The notes under the pieces were generated by a model, which ran no database searches, was not told the origin of the DNA, and saw only the letters and a program-made list of their open reading frames with translations. Positions 6,766 to 14,957 of a DNA stretch of 21,069 nucleotides are shown piece after piece. The position numbers and the translations under genes are program-made. Each line of letters starts with the position of its first letter. Positions within the stretch are counted from its first letter, which is position 1. Origin of the DNA: Acetothermia bacterium UBA7521. Its GTDB lineage: Bacteria > Bipolaricaulota > Bipolaricaulia > Bipolaricaulales > Bipolaricaulaceae. The DNA lies in NCBI GenBank assembly GCA_002479455.1, contig DLNB01000054.1, positions 1 through 21,069 on the forward strand. The letters are read 5' to 3'.

Positions 6766-6793
6766 TTGACTTGCCTTCCCCATGGGGTAGGAT
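6766..6793 (+). promoter_or_regulatory. Sigma-70-type promoter of the aconitase operon
   Basis: TTGACT (6766-6771) and TAGGAT (6788-6793) are separated by 16 bp. The -35 matches consensus at five of six positions, the -10 at four. The predicted start near 6800 lies just upstream of the palindrome at 6813-6831. The remaining bases from 6596 to 6765 show no gene and no other clear signal. Confidence 0.6.
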
Positions 6794-6812
6794 GCGCCGC
6801 GGAATGGGACGA

Positions 6813-6831
6813 TGTCTCACATAATGAGACA
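6813..6831. promoter_or_regulatory. 19-bp perfect palindrome, candidate IclR-family operator
   Basis: TGTCTCA (6813-6819), spacer CATAA and TGAGACA (6825-6831) form a perfect 7-bp inverted repeat centred about 22 bp downstream of the predicted transcription start. IclR-family operators are commonly short palindromes of this size with an AT-rich centre, and an IclR regulator is the second gene of the operon. Repression by blocking transcription, relieved by a metabolite ligand, is the inferred mechanism. No second copy was found in the window. Confidence 0.65.
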
Positions 6832-6860
6832 CCAGCCCCTCCCGACCTGAGGTGATGCCT

Positions 6861-8753
6861 GTGGCGAAAACGTTGACGGAGAAGATCCTTGCCGAGCACA
6901 TCGTGGAGGGCGCGCTCGACAAGGGACACGAGGTTGGAATCCGGATCGACCACTGTTTGACCCAGGATTCCACGGGAACGATGGCCTGGCTGGAGTTCGA
7001 ATCCCTCGGCCTGGACAAGGTGCAGGCCGAGCTGGTGGTTTCCTATAGCGATCACACCTCGCTCGGGTTCAAGGGTGAGTCCACCGACGATCACCTGTTC
7101 CTGCAATCCATCGCCTCCCACTACGGAGCGAAGTTCTCGAAAAACGGGAACGGGGTCTGCCATCAGGTGCACTACGAGCGGTTCGGGATCCCGGCAAAAA
7201 CGCTGTTGGGCTCGGACTCCCACACCCCGACCGCCGGCGGCCTGGGGATGCTCGGCATCGGCGCCGGCGGCGCCGACGTCGCGGTGGCGATGGGCGGGGG
7301 CCTGTTCTACCTCACCGTGCCCAAGGTAATGCGGGTCGTCCTCACCGGCAAGCTCCCGTGGGGCGTCACGGCGAAGGACCTGGCCCTGGAGATCCTGCGC
7401 CGCATCTCGGTGAAAGGAGGCGTGGGCCATTTCATCGAGTTCGACGGGCCCGGCGTGAAGACCCTGTCCGTGCCCGAGCGGGCCACGATCACGAACATGT
7501 GCACCGAAACGGGCGCCACGTCGTCCATCTTCCCCTCCGACGCGGTGACGAAGAAGTTCCTGGAGATGCAGGGCCGCGGAGCGGATTGGCGGCCGCTCAC
7601 CGCCGACGCCGGCGCGAGCTACGACCAGACGATGGAGATCGATCTCTCGTCCCTCGTCCCCCTCGTCGCCATGCCGGGAAGCCCGGACAACGTGAAGCCG
7701 GTGACCGAGATCGCGGGGACCAAGATCGATCAGGTGTTCATCGGTTCGTGCACGAACGGCTCGTACAAGGACATCAAGGTCGTGACGGAGATCCTCAAGG
7801 AGAAGCACGTCGCGAAAGAGATCGACGTCGTCGTATCCCCCGGCTCGCGGCAGGTCTGGGAAATGCTCCTCAAGGACGGGAGCTTCCTGGCCCTCACACA
7901 GGCCGGGGTGCGGATGATCGAGCCGGGGTGCAACGCGTGCATCGGGATCGGGTTCGTCCCAGGGACGAACTCCCTCTCCCTGCGCACGGTAAACCGGAAC
8001 TGGAAGGGTCGCGGCGGGAACGAGCTCGGGAAGCTCGCCCTGACAAGCCCGGAAGTTGCTGCGGCGTCGGCCCTGAAGGGCGCGATCGCCGACCCGAGGG
8101 AGCTCCCGCCGGTCACGGTCCGGGGGGCGAAGCTCATCGTGGACGACGCGATGATCGTCGAGCCGGAGGGGAGATCGGTCCCGATCCGCCGGGCGCCGAA
8201 CATCGCGAAGATGGCCCCCCCGCGCCCGCTTCCGAAGGTCTTGAGAGGCGAGGTCCTGCTGAAGGTCGGGGACGGGGTCTCTACCGACGCGATCCTCCCC
8301 GCGGGGCCGCTCACCCAGCACCTGCGCTCGAACCTGCCTGAGATCGCCAAGTTCACGTTCCACTACGAGGACACGACGTTCGCCGCCCGCGCCACGGAGA
8401 AGGGCGGCGGGTTCATCGTCGGGGGCGACAACTACGGCCAGGGTTCATCGCGCGAACACGCGGCGCTGGCCCCGTGGCAGCTCGGGATCAAGGCCGTCAT
8501 CGCCAAGAGCTACGCCCGGATCCATAAGGCGAACCTCATCAACGTGGGAATCCTCCCGTTGGTGGGCGACGTCGCCGGGCTCGACAAGGGCGACCAGCTG
8601 GAGATCGACGTCTCCGACCTCAAGCGCCCGCTCGTCGTGCGCAACGTGACGAAGGGGACAACGATCCCGGTGAAGGCCGAGCTCTCCGACCGCGACGTCC
8701 GGATGATCCAGGTGGGAGGGTTGCTGGCGATGGCCCTCGCCAGCAAGAAGTAG
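6861..8753 (+). CDS. acn: Aconitate hydratase, single-chain
   Basis: This enzyme of about 630 residues interconverts citrate and isocitrate through a 4Fe-4S cluster. Counting from the chosen start, the cluster cysteines are C297 (GSCTNGS) and C357 and C360 (PGCNACIG). Other family blocks are GSDSHTPTAGG, SVPERATITNM and NRNWKGRGG. The swivel domain carries GDGVSTDAILPAG and GQGSSREHAALAP. The length is that of the shorter, about 640-residue aconitases of anaerobes and thermophiles rather than the 890-residue AcnA. GTG 6861 is preferred: GAGG ends eight bases upstream and the protein then begins with the usual AKTLTEKIL; ATG 6855 sits too close to that site. First gene of the operon, behind the 6813-6831 operator. 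Confidence 0.94.
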   Translation: MAKTLTEKILAEHIVEGALDKGHEVGIRIDHCLTQDSTGTMAWLEFESLGLDKVQAELVVSYSDHTSLGFKGESTDDHLFLQSIASHYGAKFSKNGNGVCHQVHYERFGIPAKTLLGSDSHTPTAGGLGMLGIGAGGADVAVAMGGGLFYLTVPKVMRVVLTGKLPWGVTAKDLALEILRRISVKGGVGHFIEFDGPGVKTLSVPERATITNMCTETGATSSIFPSDAVTKKFLEMQGRGADWRPLTADAGASYDQTMEIDLSSLVPLVAMPGSPDNVKPVTEIAGTKIDQVFIGSCTNGSYKDIKVVTEILKEKHVAKEIDVVVSPGSRQVWEMLLKDGSFLALTQAGVRMIEPGCNACIGIGFVPGTNSLSLRTVNRNWKGRGGNELGKLALTSPEVAAASALKGAIADPRELPPVTVRGAKLIVDDAMIVEPEGRSVPIRRAPNIAKMAPPRPLPKVLRGEVLLKVGDGVSTDAILPAGPLTQHLRSNLPEIAKFTFHYEDTTFAARATEKGGGFIVGGDNYGQGSSREHAALAPWQLGIKAVIAKSYARIHKANLINVGILPLVGDVAGLDKGDQLEIDVSDLKRPLVVRNVTKGTTIPVKAELSDRDVRMIQVGGLLAMALASKK

Positions 8754-8774
8754 CCGAGCGGGGGAGCGAGGCGC

Positions 8775-9524
8775 GTGAATACGCTCGAAAAGGGTCTGCG
8801 AATCCTCACTCTGTTGGGTGAGGGTCGCCCTGAACTGAGTGCTGCCGACATCGCCCGCGCCCTCGGCCTCCCCCGCAGCACGGCCTACCGCTACGTCCTT
8901 GCCCTCAAGTCCCACGGCCTCATCGAGGAGGATCCCCGCACCGGCCTTCTCCGCCTGGGGGCGAAGCTCCTCCAACTGGCGGGGAGCGTGCGGAGAAGGG
9001 GGCTTATCGAGATCGCCCTCCCGCGGATGGAGCGGCTCGTCGCCGAGACCGGGGAGACGGTCATCCTCGCTGGGCTGCACGAGACGAGCGGGATCTGCCT
9101 CGAACGGGTGGAGGGTCACCACGCCCTGCGCGTGTCGCACGAGCGGGGGGCGATCTTCCCCCTCCACGCCGGGGCGACGGGCAAGGCCCTCCTCGCGTGC
9201 CTGCCTCGGGAGGACAAGGAACGGATCATCGCCCAGGGCCTTCCCCGGTTCAGCGAGACCACGATCACCGATCCCGCCGTGCTGAGAGCAGAGCTGGCGC
9301 GGATCCGCCGCCTCGGGTACGCCGAGAGCGACGGGGAAGTGGTCCCCCACACCTATGGCCTCGCGGTGCCGATCCTAACCGAGACGGGCCGGATTCTCGC
9401 CGCCCTGGGGGCATCCGCCCCCAGCACGCGGTTGGACGCGAAGAGCAAGAGACCTGTACTGAAAGAACTTTCCGCCACGGCGCGGGCTATCGCCCGCGAG
9501 GTGGCGATCCACGACGTGAGTTAG
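8775..9524 (+). CDS. IclR-family transcriptional regulator
   Basis: The 249-residue protein has an N-terminal winged helix (about 1-65: NTLEKGLRILTLL, LSAADIARALGLPRSTAYRYVLAL, recognition helix at STAYRYV) and a C-terminal GAF-like ligand domain (about 75-245: HAGATGKALLACL, RRLGYAESDGEVVPHTYGLAVPI). The family forms dimers or tetramers on palindromic operators and usually responds to small acids. It starts with GTG 21 bases after the aconitase stop, with only a weak purine-rich site upstream, so translation may depend on the preceding gene. Encoded between acn and icd, it most simply controls this operon through 6813-6831, sensing a citrate-limb metabolite; the ligand is unknown. Confidence 0.92.
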   Translation: MNTLEKGLRILTLLGEGRPELSAADIARALGLPRSTAYRYVLALKSHGLIEEDPRTGLLRLGAKLLQLAGSVRRRGLIEIALPRMERLVAETGETVILAGLHETSGICLERVEGHHALRVSHERGAIFPLHAGATGKALLACLPREDKERIIAQGLPRFSETTITDPAVLRAELARIRRLGYAESDGEVVPHTYGLAVPILTETGRILAALGASAPSTRLDAKSKRPVLKELSATARAIAREVAIHDVS

Positions 9525-9545
9525 GAACCCCGAAGGAGGTTCATC

Positions 9546-10844
9546 GTGAACAGCGGCGCACGCATTCCCAAGGACGGACAACCGATCACCATGACGCCCG
9601 CCGGGTTAAAGGTGCCCGACCGGCCGATCATCCCCTACATCCGCGGCGACGGAACCGGCGTGGACATCACCCCAGTGATGATCCGCGTCGTGGACGCGGC
9701 GGTGGAAAAGGCGTACGGAGGGAGGAAGAAGATCACCTGGATGAAGGTGTACGCCGGAGACGAGGCGATCGAGCAGTTCCACCCCGGACTGTCCGAGGAC
9801 GAGATCAAGGCCATTCCCCCCGACGAGCGGCAAAAGCTGTACCTCCCCGAGGAGACGGCCCAGGCGATCCAGAAGTACCTTGTGGCGATCAAAGGGCCGC
9901 TCACGACCCCGGTCGGGGGCGGGATCCGCAGCCTCAACGTCACCCTCCGCCAGGTCCTCGATCTCTACGCCTGCGTGCGGCCGGTGAAGCACATCGGTAC
10001 CCCGGCCCCGGTGCGGGAGCCGGAGAAGGTGGACATGGTCTTCTTCCGGGAGAACACGGAGGACGTGTACGCGGGAATCGAGTGGAAGGCCGGTTCGCCG
10101 GACGCGGACAAGGTCATCGCCTGGCTGCGGGGCGAGATGAAGGTGAAGTCCATCCGCTTCCCCGAGAAGTGCGGGATCGGTGTGAAGCCGATTAGCGAGG
10201 AAGGCTCGAAGCGTCTCGTCAAGGCGGCGATCGAGTACGCCATCGCCGACAAGCGCACGAAGGTGACCCTCGTTCACAAGGGGAACATCATGAAGTTCAC
10301 CGAAGGCGCGTTCCGCGACTGGGGGTACGAGGTTGGAAAGACCTACCCCCAGATCGTGACCGAGGAAGAGGTGACCACGACCCACGGCGGGAAGGTCCCG
10401 GCGGGGAAGATCGTCCTCAACGATCGGATCGCTGACCAGTTCTTCCAGCAGATGCTGCTTCGGCCCGACGAGTACTCCGTCGTTGCCACGACCAATCTCA
10501 ACGGCGACTACATGACCGACGCCGCGGCAGCCCAGGTGGGCGGGCTCGGCGTGGCGCCGGGGGCGAACATCAACTACCACACCGGCCACGCCGTGTTCGA
10601 GGCCACCCACGGCACAGCCCCGAAGTACGCTGGCCAGGACAAGGTGAACCCGGGAAGCCTCATTCTCTCCGCCGTAGAGATGCTGAAGTACCTCGATTGG
10701 CGCGAGCCCGCCGATTCCATCCTCCGCGCGATCGGCGCGGCCATCGCCTCGAAGCGTGTGACGTACGACCTAGAGAGGCTGATGCCTGGGGCGAACCTCG
10801 TCTCGTGCTCCCAGTTCGGGGACGAGATCGTGAAGCGCCTGTAG
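9546..10844 (+). CDS. icd: Isocitrate dehydrogenase, NADP-type
   Basis: This 432-residue enzyme interconverts isocitrate and 2-oxoglutarate plus CO2. It aligns by eye along its length with the E. coli Icd type: IRGDGTGVDITPVM, GGGIRSLNVTLRQ (the substrate-site Ser and Arg), FFRENTEDVYAGIEW, LVHKGNIMKFTEGAF, NLNGDYMTDAAAAQVGG and HGTAPKYAGQDKVNPGS. The Lys-Tyr pair in the last motif marks NADP use in this family. A consensus AAGGAGG precedes the GTG start by six bases, so it can be translated strongly despite being third in the operon. With ATP-citrate lyase downstream it may work as a reductive carboxylase; direction cannot be read from sequence. Confidence 0.96.
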   Translation: MNSGARIPKDGQPITMTPAGLKVPDRPIIPYIRGDGTGVDITPVMIRVVDAAVEKAYGGRKKITWMKVYAGDEAIEQFHPGLSEDEIKAIPPDERQKLYLPEETAQAIQKYLVAIKGPLTTPVGGGIRSLNVTLRQVLDLYACVRPVKHIGTPAPVREPEKVDMVFFRENTEDVYAGIEWKAGSPDADKVIAWLRGEMKVKSIRFPEKCGIGVKPISEEGSKRLVKAAIEYAIADKRTKVTLVHKGNIMKFTEGAFRDWGYEVGKTYPQIVTEEEVTTTHGGKVPAGKIVLNDRIADQFFQQMLLRPDEYSVVATTNLNGDYMTDAAAAQVGGLGVAPGANINYHTGHAVFEATHGTAPKYAGQDKVNPGSLILSAVEMLKYLDWREPADSILRAIGAAIASKRVTYDLERLMPGANLVSCSQFGDEIVKRL

Positions 10845-10854
10845 GGGGAGGACG

Positions 10855-12138
10855 ATGGCCCAGAAAGGGATCCGAGAGTACGACGCCAAGCGGATGCTCG
10901 CCGGGGCGATCGGCGAGGCCTCCGGAAACCAGTTCGCGTTCGACGATCGCCTTGCCCTCGTCACGCCGGACACGAACCTGACGACGCTGGAGAAGGAGCA
11001 CCCGTGGCTCCTCAAGGAGAAGCTCGTCGTGAAGCCCGACCAGCTGTTCGGCAAGCGCGGGAAGAACAGGCTTCTCCTCCTCGACGCCGACCTCAAGGCG
11101 GCCAAGGCGTGGATCGCCGAGCGGATGGGCAAAGAGGTGACGATCGAGGGCGCGAGCGGGAAGACGACCGGTGTCCTCACCCACTTCTTGGTCGAGCCGT
11201 TCGCCCCTCACGACGCGGAGTACTACCTCGCGTTCACCAGCTCCCGCGAGGTGGACACGATCCACTTCTCCCCAAAGGGCGGAGTGGACATCGAGTCGGT
11301 GTGGGACACAGTGGTCTCGATCCAGATCCCGGTGCTGGCCGATCCGGCGAAGGTCGAGGTCCTGTCGAGACTGCCGAACATCCCGGAGAAGGAGGTCGTG
11401 GCCGCGTTGGTCCAAGCTCTGTACCGGATCTACGTGGACCACCACTTCGCCTACCTCGAGTTCAACCCGATCGCGTTCTCCCAGGGGAAGCTCATCCCCC
11501 TCGATACGGTCGCCAAGCTCGACGACACAGCCTCATTCCAGTGCGCGGCCCAGTGGGGACCGATCGAGTTTCCCCGCCCGTTCGGCCGGCCGATGACGAA
11601 GGAGGAAACGTACGTGGAGTCGCTCGACGCCAAGACCGGGGCGTCGCTCAAGCTGACCCTCCTCAACCCGGACGGCCGGGTGTGGCTTCTCGTGGCAGGC
11701 GGCGGGGCGAGCGTCATCTACGCCGACACGGTGGTGGACCTCGGGTTCGCCGACGAGCTTGCGAACTACGGCGAGTACTCCGGCGATCCGTCCACCGAGC
11801 TCACCTACGAGTACACGAAAACCCTCCTCAACCTCATGACCCGCAAGCCCGATCCGAAGGGGCGGCCCAAGTACCTCCTCATCGGGGGCGGGATCGCCAA
11901 CTTCACCGACGTCGCGAAGACGTTCACCGGGATCATCCAAGCCCTCGCGGAGTCCAAGGACAAGCTCCAGAAGAACCACGTCAAGATCTACGTCCGGCGT
12001 GGGGGACCCAACTACAAGGAGGGCCTGGAGAACATGCGCCGGCTGGGGGAGCGGATCGGTGTCCCGCTCGAGGTCTACGGACCGGAGACCCACATGACGC
12101 GCATCGTGTCTCTCGCCCTCGAGGAGGCCCGACGATGA
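10855..12138 (+). CDS. aclB: ATP-citrate lyase, ATP-grasp/citrate-binding subunit
   Basis: This 427-residue protein matches the small subunit of heteromeric ATP-citrate lyase (plant ACLA; bacterial literature usually calls the small subunit AclB). It opens with KGIREYDAKRML, followed by the ATP-grasp region LVVKPDQLFGKRGK, LVEPFAPHDAEYYLAF and AYLEFNPIAFSQGKLIPLD, then the citrate-binding Rossmann part VAGGGASVIYADTV, LIGGGIANFTDVAKTF and YVRRGGPNYKEGL. It binds citrate and ATP and supports formation of the phosphohistidine on its partner. GGGGAGG precedes the ATG by only three bases. It overlaps the large-subunit gene by ATGA, expected for a stoichiometric complex. The resemblance to the plant protein is strong. 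Confidence 0.94.
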   Translation: MAQKGIREYDAKRMLAGAIGEASGNQFAFDDRLALVTPDTNLTTLEKEHPWLLKEKLVVKPDQLFGKRGKNRLLLLDADLKAAKAWIAERMGKEVTIEGASGKTTGVLTHFLVEPFAPHDAEYYLAFTSSREVDTIHFSPKGGVDIESVWDTVVSIQIPVLADPAKVEVLSRLPNIPEKEVVAALVQALYRIYVDHHFAYLEFNPIAFSQGKLIPLDTVAKLDDTASFQCAAQWGPIEFPRPFGRPMTKEETYVESLDAKTGASLKLTLLNPDGRVWLLVAGGGASVIYADTVVDLGFADELANYGEYSGDPSTELTYEYTKTLLNLMTRKPDPKGRPKYLLIGGGIANFTDVAKTFTGIIQALAESKDKLQKNHVKIYVRRGGPNYKEGLENMRRLGERIGVPLEVYGPETHMTRIVSLALEEARR

Positions 12139-13985
12139 AAGGCGACTACGAACTGTTCACAGCGGAAACGAAGGCGTTCATCTACGGGGAGCAGCTGCGC
12201 GCCGCGCAGCGGATGCTCGACTTCGATTACCTGTGCCGGAGGGCGGAGCCGTCGGTGGCGGCGCTCATCACCCCCGAGCGGGGCGGGTTCGAGAAACTGT
12301 TCTGGGGGACGAAGGAGATCCGTATCCCGCGGATCACGAGCCTCGCCGAGGCGGCGGCCCGGTTCCCCGCGGCCGACGTGCTCGTCAACTTCGCGAGCCA
12401 GCGCTCGGCGTACGACGTGACGGTGGAGGCCCTGGCGATCCCCACCCTCCGCACGATCGCCGTGATCGCGGAGGGGATCCCCGAGCGCCAGTCGCGACGG
12501 ATGGCGGCCCTCGCCAAGGCGAAGGGCAAGTGGATCATCGGCCCGGCGACCGTGGGCGGCGTCAAGGCGGGGTGCTTCAAGATCGGCAACGCCGCGGGGA
12601 CGATGGAGAACATCCGCGAGGCGAAGCTCTATCGGCCGGGGTCGGTGGGGTTCGTGTCCGTATCCGGCGGTCTGTCCAACGAGGCGTACAACATCGTCGC
12701 CCGGGCCACGGACGGATTGAACGAGGGGATCGCCATCGGCGGCGATGCGTACCCCGGCTCGACCCTCCTCGATCACCTCCTCCGGTTCGAGAAGAACCCG
12801 GCGATCAAGCTCCTCGTCTCGCTCGGCGAGGTGGGGGGCACGAAGGAGTACGAGATCGCCGAGGCGGTGAAGGCGGGCAAGATCACGAAGCCCCTTGTGA
12901 TGTGGGCGTCCGGGACGTGCGCCAAGGTCCTCCCCGGCCAGGTCCAGTTCGGCCATGCGGGGGCGAAAGCGAACACCGCCGCCGAGACCGCCGACGCCAA
13001 GAACGCCGCCCTCCGCGAGGCGGGGGTGATCGTTCCGGGTTCGTTCGACGACTACGGCCTCAAGATCAAGGAGACCTACGAGCGGCTGGTGAAGGAGGGC
13101 GTCATCGTTCCCGCCGCGGACGTAACGCCGCCCAACATCCCCCTCGACTACGCCCAGGCGCGGGCCGAGGGGCTCGTGCGCAAGCCGACGAACTTCATCT
13201 CCACGATCTGCGACGAGCGGGGCGACGTCCACAACTACTGCGGCGTGCCGATCGACAAGGTGATCGCGGAGAAGTACGGGATCGGCGGCGTGATCGGGCT
13301 CCTGTGGTTTAAGAAGGACATCCCGCCCTACGCCCGCGGGTTCATCGACATCGTCCTCCAGATCATCGCCGATCATGGGCCTGCTGTATCCGGGGCCCAC
13401 AACACGATCGTCGCCGCCCGGGCGGGCAAGGACCTCATCAGTTCGCTCGTCTCCGGGATCCTCACCATCGGCCCCCGGTTCGGAGGGGCGGTCAATGGCG
13501 CAGCGGAGCACTTCCTGTACGGGCTGCGCAACGGCCTCACCCCGCGCCAGTTCGTGGACGAGATGAAGAAACGCAACGTGCGGATCCAGGGGATCGGCCA
13601 CCGGCTGCACTCCCTGGAGAACCCCGACGCGCGGGTCGAGCTGATGAAGGCGTTCGCCCAGAAGCACTTCCGGGGGACGCCCCTCCTCGACTACGCCCTC
13701 GCCGTGGAGCGGGTGACGACCCAGAAGAAGGGGAACCTCATCCTCAACGTGGACGGCTGCATCGGCGTCCTCCTCGTGGATCTCCTCACCGAGCTGCGGT
13801 TCACCGACGACGAGATCGACGAGATGATCCGGGCCGGGCTGTTCAACGCGTTCTTCGTCCTCGGCCGCTCGATCGGGCTCATCGGCCACTACTTCGACCA
13901 GGTGCGGCTGGAGCAGGATCTGTACCGCCACCCGCTGGACGACATCCTCTACGACGTCCCCAAGTCGCCGGAGAATCCCGGCTAG
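12135..13985 (+). CDS. aclA: ATP-citrate lyase, catalytic large subunit with citryl-CoA lyase domain
   Basis: This 616-residue protein is the large subunit (plant ACLB). Residues about 1-330 are succinyl-CoA-synthetase-like, with the phosphorylated histidine at H274 (QFGHAGAK) and the CoA-site region SVSGGLSNEAYN. Residues about 345-616 are the citrate-synthase-like citryl-CoA lyase module: DHGPAVSGAHNT (H414), GGAVNGAAEHFLYG, GIGHRLHSLENPD (H489) and NLILNVDGCIGVLL (catalytic Asp). The complex converts citrate, CoA and ATP to acetyl-CoA, oxaloacetate, ADP and phosphate. ATG 12135 is chosen because it overlaps the preceding stop as ATGA and yields the family N-terminus; the frame is open far upstream but that part is antisense-like noise. 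It is the last gene before the terminator. Confidence 0.95.
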   Translation: MKGDYELFTAETKAFIYGEQLRAAQRMLDFDYLCRRAEPSVAALITPERGGFEKLFWGTKEIRIPRITSLAEAAARFPAADVLVNFASQRSAYDVTVEALAIPTLRTIAVIAEGIPERQSRRMAALAKAKGKWIIGPATVGGVKAGCFKIGNAAGTMENIREAKLYRPGSVGFVSVSGGLSNEAYNIVARATDGLNEGIAIGGDAYPGSTLLDHLLRFEKNPAIKLLVSLGEVGGTKEYEIAEAVKAGKITKPLVMWASGTCAKVLPGQVQFGHAGAKANTAAETADAKNAALREAGVIVPGSFDDYGLKIKETYERLVKEGVIVPAADVTPPNIPLDYAQARAEGLVRKPTNFISTICDERGDVHNYCGVPIDKVIAEKYGIGGVIGLLWFKKDIPPYARGFIDIVLQIIADHGPAVSGAHNTIVAARAGKDLISSLVSGILTIGPRFGGAVNGAAEHFLYGLRNGLTPRQFVDEMKKRNVRIQGIGHRLHSLENPDARVELMKAFAQKHFRGTPLLDYALAVERVTTQKKGNLILNVDGCIGVLLVDLLTELRFTDDEIDEMIRAGLFNAFFVLGRSIGLIGHYFDQVRLEQDLYRHPLDDILYDVPKSPENPG

Positions 13986-14007
13986 AGCAGACGGTCTCTC
14001 GATCGTG

Positions 14008-14036
14008 CCCCTTGGCAGGCGGGGCCTGCCGAGGGG
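14008..14036 (+). terminator. Hairpin terminator of the aconitase-ATP-citrate lyase operon
   Basis: A 13-bp stem (CCCCTTGGCAGGC with GCCTGCCGAGGGG, one T-G wobble) closes on a GGG loop 22 bases after the large-subunit stop. It is followed by CTTCTGTTCC, a poor but pyrimidine-rich tail. Position and stem strength support an intrinsic terminator. Confidence 0.75.
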
Positions 14037-14085
14037 CTTCTGTTCCCTGGCCCAGCGCCCGCGCCGCACGTCCAAGGCTGCGGGC

Positions 14086-14091
14086 TATACT
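14086..14091 (+). promoter_or_regulatory. -10 element of the AlkD-like gene, implying a leaderless message
   Basis: TATACT (14086-14091) matches the -10 consensus at five of six positions, and its downstream edge is only 11 bases before the ATG at 14103. Transcription would then begin about five bases before the start codon. There is no ribosome binding site in TGGTCCACAACC. No clear -35 was seen. Confidence 0.45.
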
Positions 14092-14102
14092 GGTCCACAA
14101 CC

Positions 14103-14879
14103 ATGGGCCCTGCGAAACCAGACCGACGCGTGGTCGCGATCCTGTCCGAGCTCGCGTCCATGGGGAGCGAGGCGAGCCGGGCGGGGATGGCCCGGTACGG
14201 GATCAACGTCGAGCAGGCGTTCGGCGTGTCGGTCTACGAGCTGCGGAAACTGGCAAAGCGTCTCGGGACCGATCACGAACTCGCCCTTGCCCTATGGTCC
14301 ACGGAGAACCACGAGGCGCGCCTTCTTGCCGTGTTCATGGACGACCCCGCACGGGTCAGCGCCGACCAGATGGAATCCTGGGCCCGCGACTTCGACTCGT
14401 GGGACCTCTGCGATCAGGCGACGACGAGCCTATTCGACCTCACCTCCCACGCTTGGACCAAGGCCGTGGAGTGGGCGGGCCGCGAGGAGGAGTGGATCAA
14501 GCGCGCCGGGTTCGCCCTCATCGCCGGCCTCGCCGTCCACGATACGACGGCGCCGGACCGAGCGTTCCTCGATCTCCTGCCCCTCGTTGAACGCGGGGCG
14601 TTCGATGCGCGCAACTTCGTGAAGAAGGCCGTCAACTGGGCGTTGCGGAACACCGGCAAGCGGAACCGGGTTCTGAACGAAGCCGCGGTCGCCTGCGCCG
14701 AGCGGATCCGGCAGGAAGCAGAGAGACGAACCGGGGGACGTCGCGGCGGTGACCCCGGCGCGCGGGCCGCCCGATGGGTGGCCTCCGACGCCGTCCGCGA
14801 GCTGATGTCGGAGCGCGTCGTCGCCCGCCTGCGCGACAAGGCAGCCAAGGCCTACCCTCGCTCCGCCCGCCCCCGGTAG
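14103..14879 (+). CDS. AlkD-like DNA alkylation repair protein
   Basis: This 258-residue protein fits the DNA alkylation repair (AlkD/HEAT-like) family, glycosylases that remove bulky or cationic alkylpurines. Visible family features are YGINVEQAFGVSVYELRKLAKRLG, LWSTENHEARLLAVF, the region DFDSWDLCDQ with the conserved Asp/Trp pattern, REEEWIKRAGFALIAGLAV and NFVKKAVNWALRNTGKRN. The whole is alpha-helical in character. The C-terminal 50 residues are Arg- and Gly-rich and more variable. No ribosome binding site precedes the ATG; a -10-like box sits 11 bases upstream. It is a single-gene unit between the terminator at 14008-14036 and the converging gene at 14958. Confidence 0.88.
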   Translation: MGPAKPDRRVVAILSELASMGSEASRAGMARYGINVEQAFGVSVYELRKLAKRLGTDHELALALWSTENHEARLLAVFMDDPARVSADQMESWARDFDSWDLCDQATTSLFDLTSHAWTKAVEWAGREEEWIKRAGFALIAGLAVHDTTAPDRAFLDLLPLVERGAFDARNFVKKAVNWALRNTGKRNRVLNEAAVACAERIRQEAERRTGGRRGGDPGARAARWVASDAVRELMSERVVARLRDKAAKAYPRSARPR

Positions 14880-14936
14880 ACAGAGGATCTGGGGCGTCGC
14901 GCTTCATGCCCGACGGCCATCGGAAACACCCGCGGC

Positions 14937-14957
14937 CGTCGCAGGCAGGCTGCGACG
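14937..14957. terminator. Hairpin between convergent genes
   Basis: CGTCGCA (14937-14943) pairs perfectly with TGCGACG (14951-14957) around a seven-base loop. It abuts the stop codon of the minus-strand gene at 14958 and lies 58 bases after the AlkD-like stop, so it could end both transcripts. T-tracts are absent on both strands. Confidence 0.5.

Noticed and set aside
6573..8363. A 596-codon minus-strand frame opposite aconitase
   Set aside because: Composition (Arg, Gly, His, Asp rich) is that of a codon-position shadow, and it crosses the promoter and operator of the aconitase operon.
11004..12134. A possible long N-terminal extension of the ATP-citrate lyase large subunit
   Set aside because: The frame is open upstream by chance; the family N-terminus begins at 12135, where the start overlaps the preceding stop as ATGA.
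12075..14075. A 666-codon minus-strand frame opposite the ATP-citrate lyase large subunit
   Set aside because: It mirrors the coding frame of a clearly conserved enzyme and has no recognisable domain or ribosome binding site.
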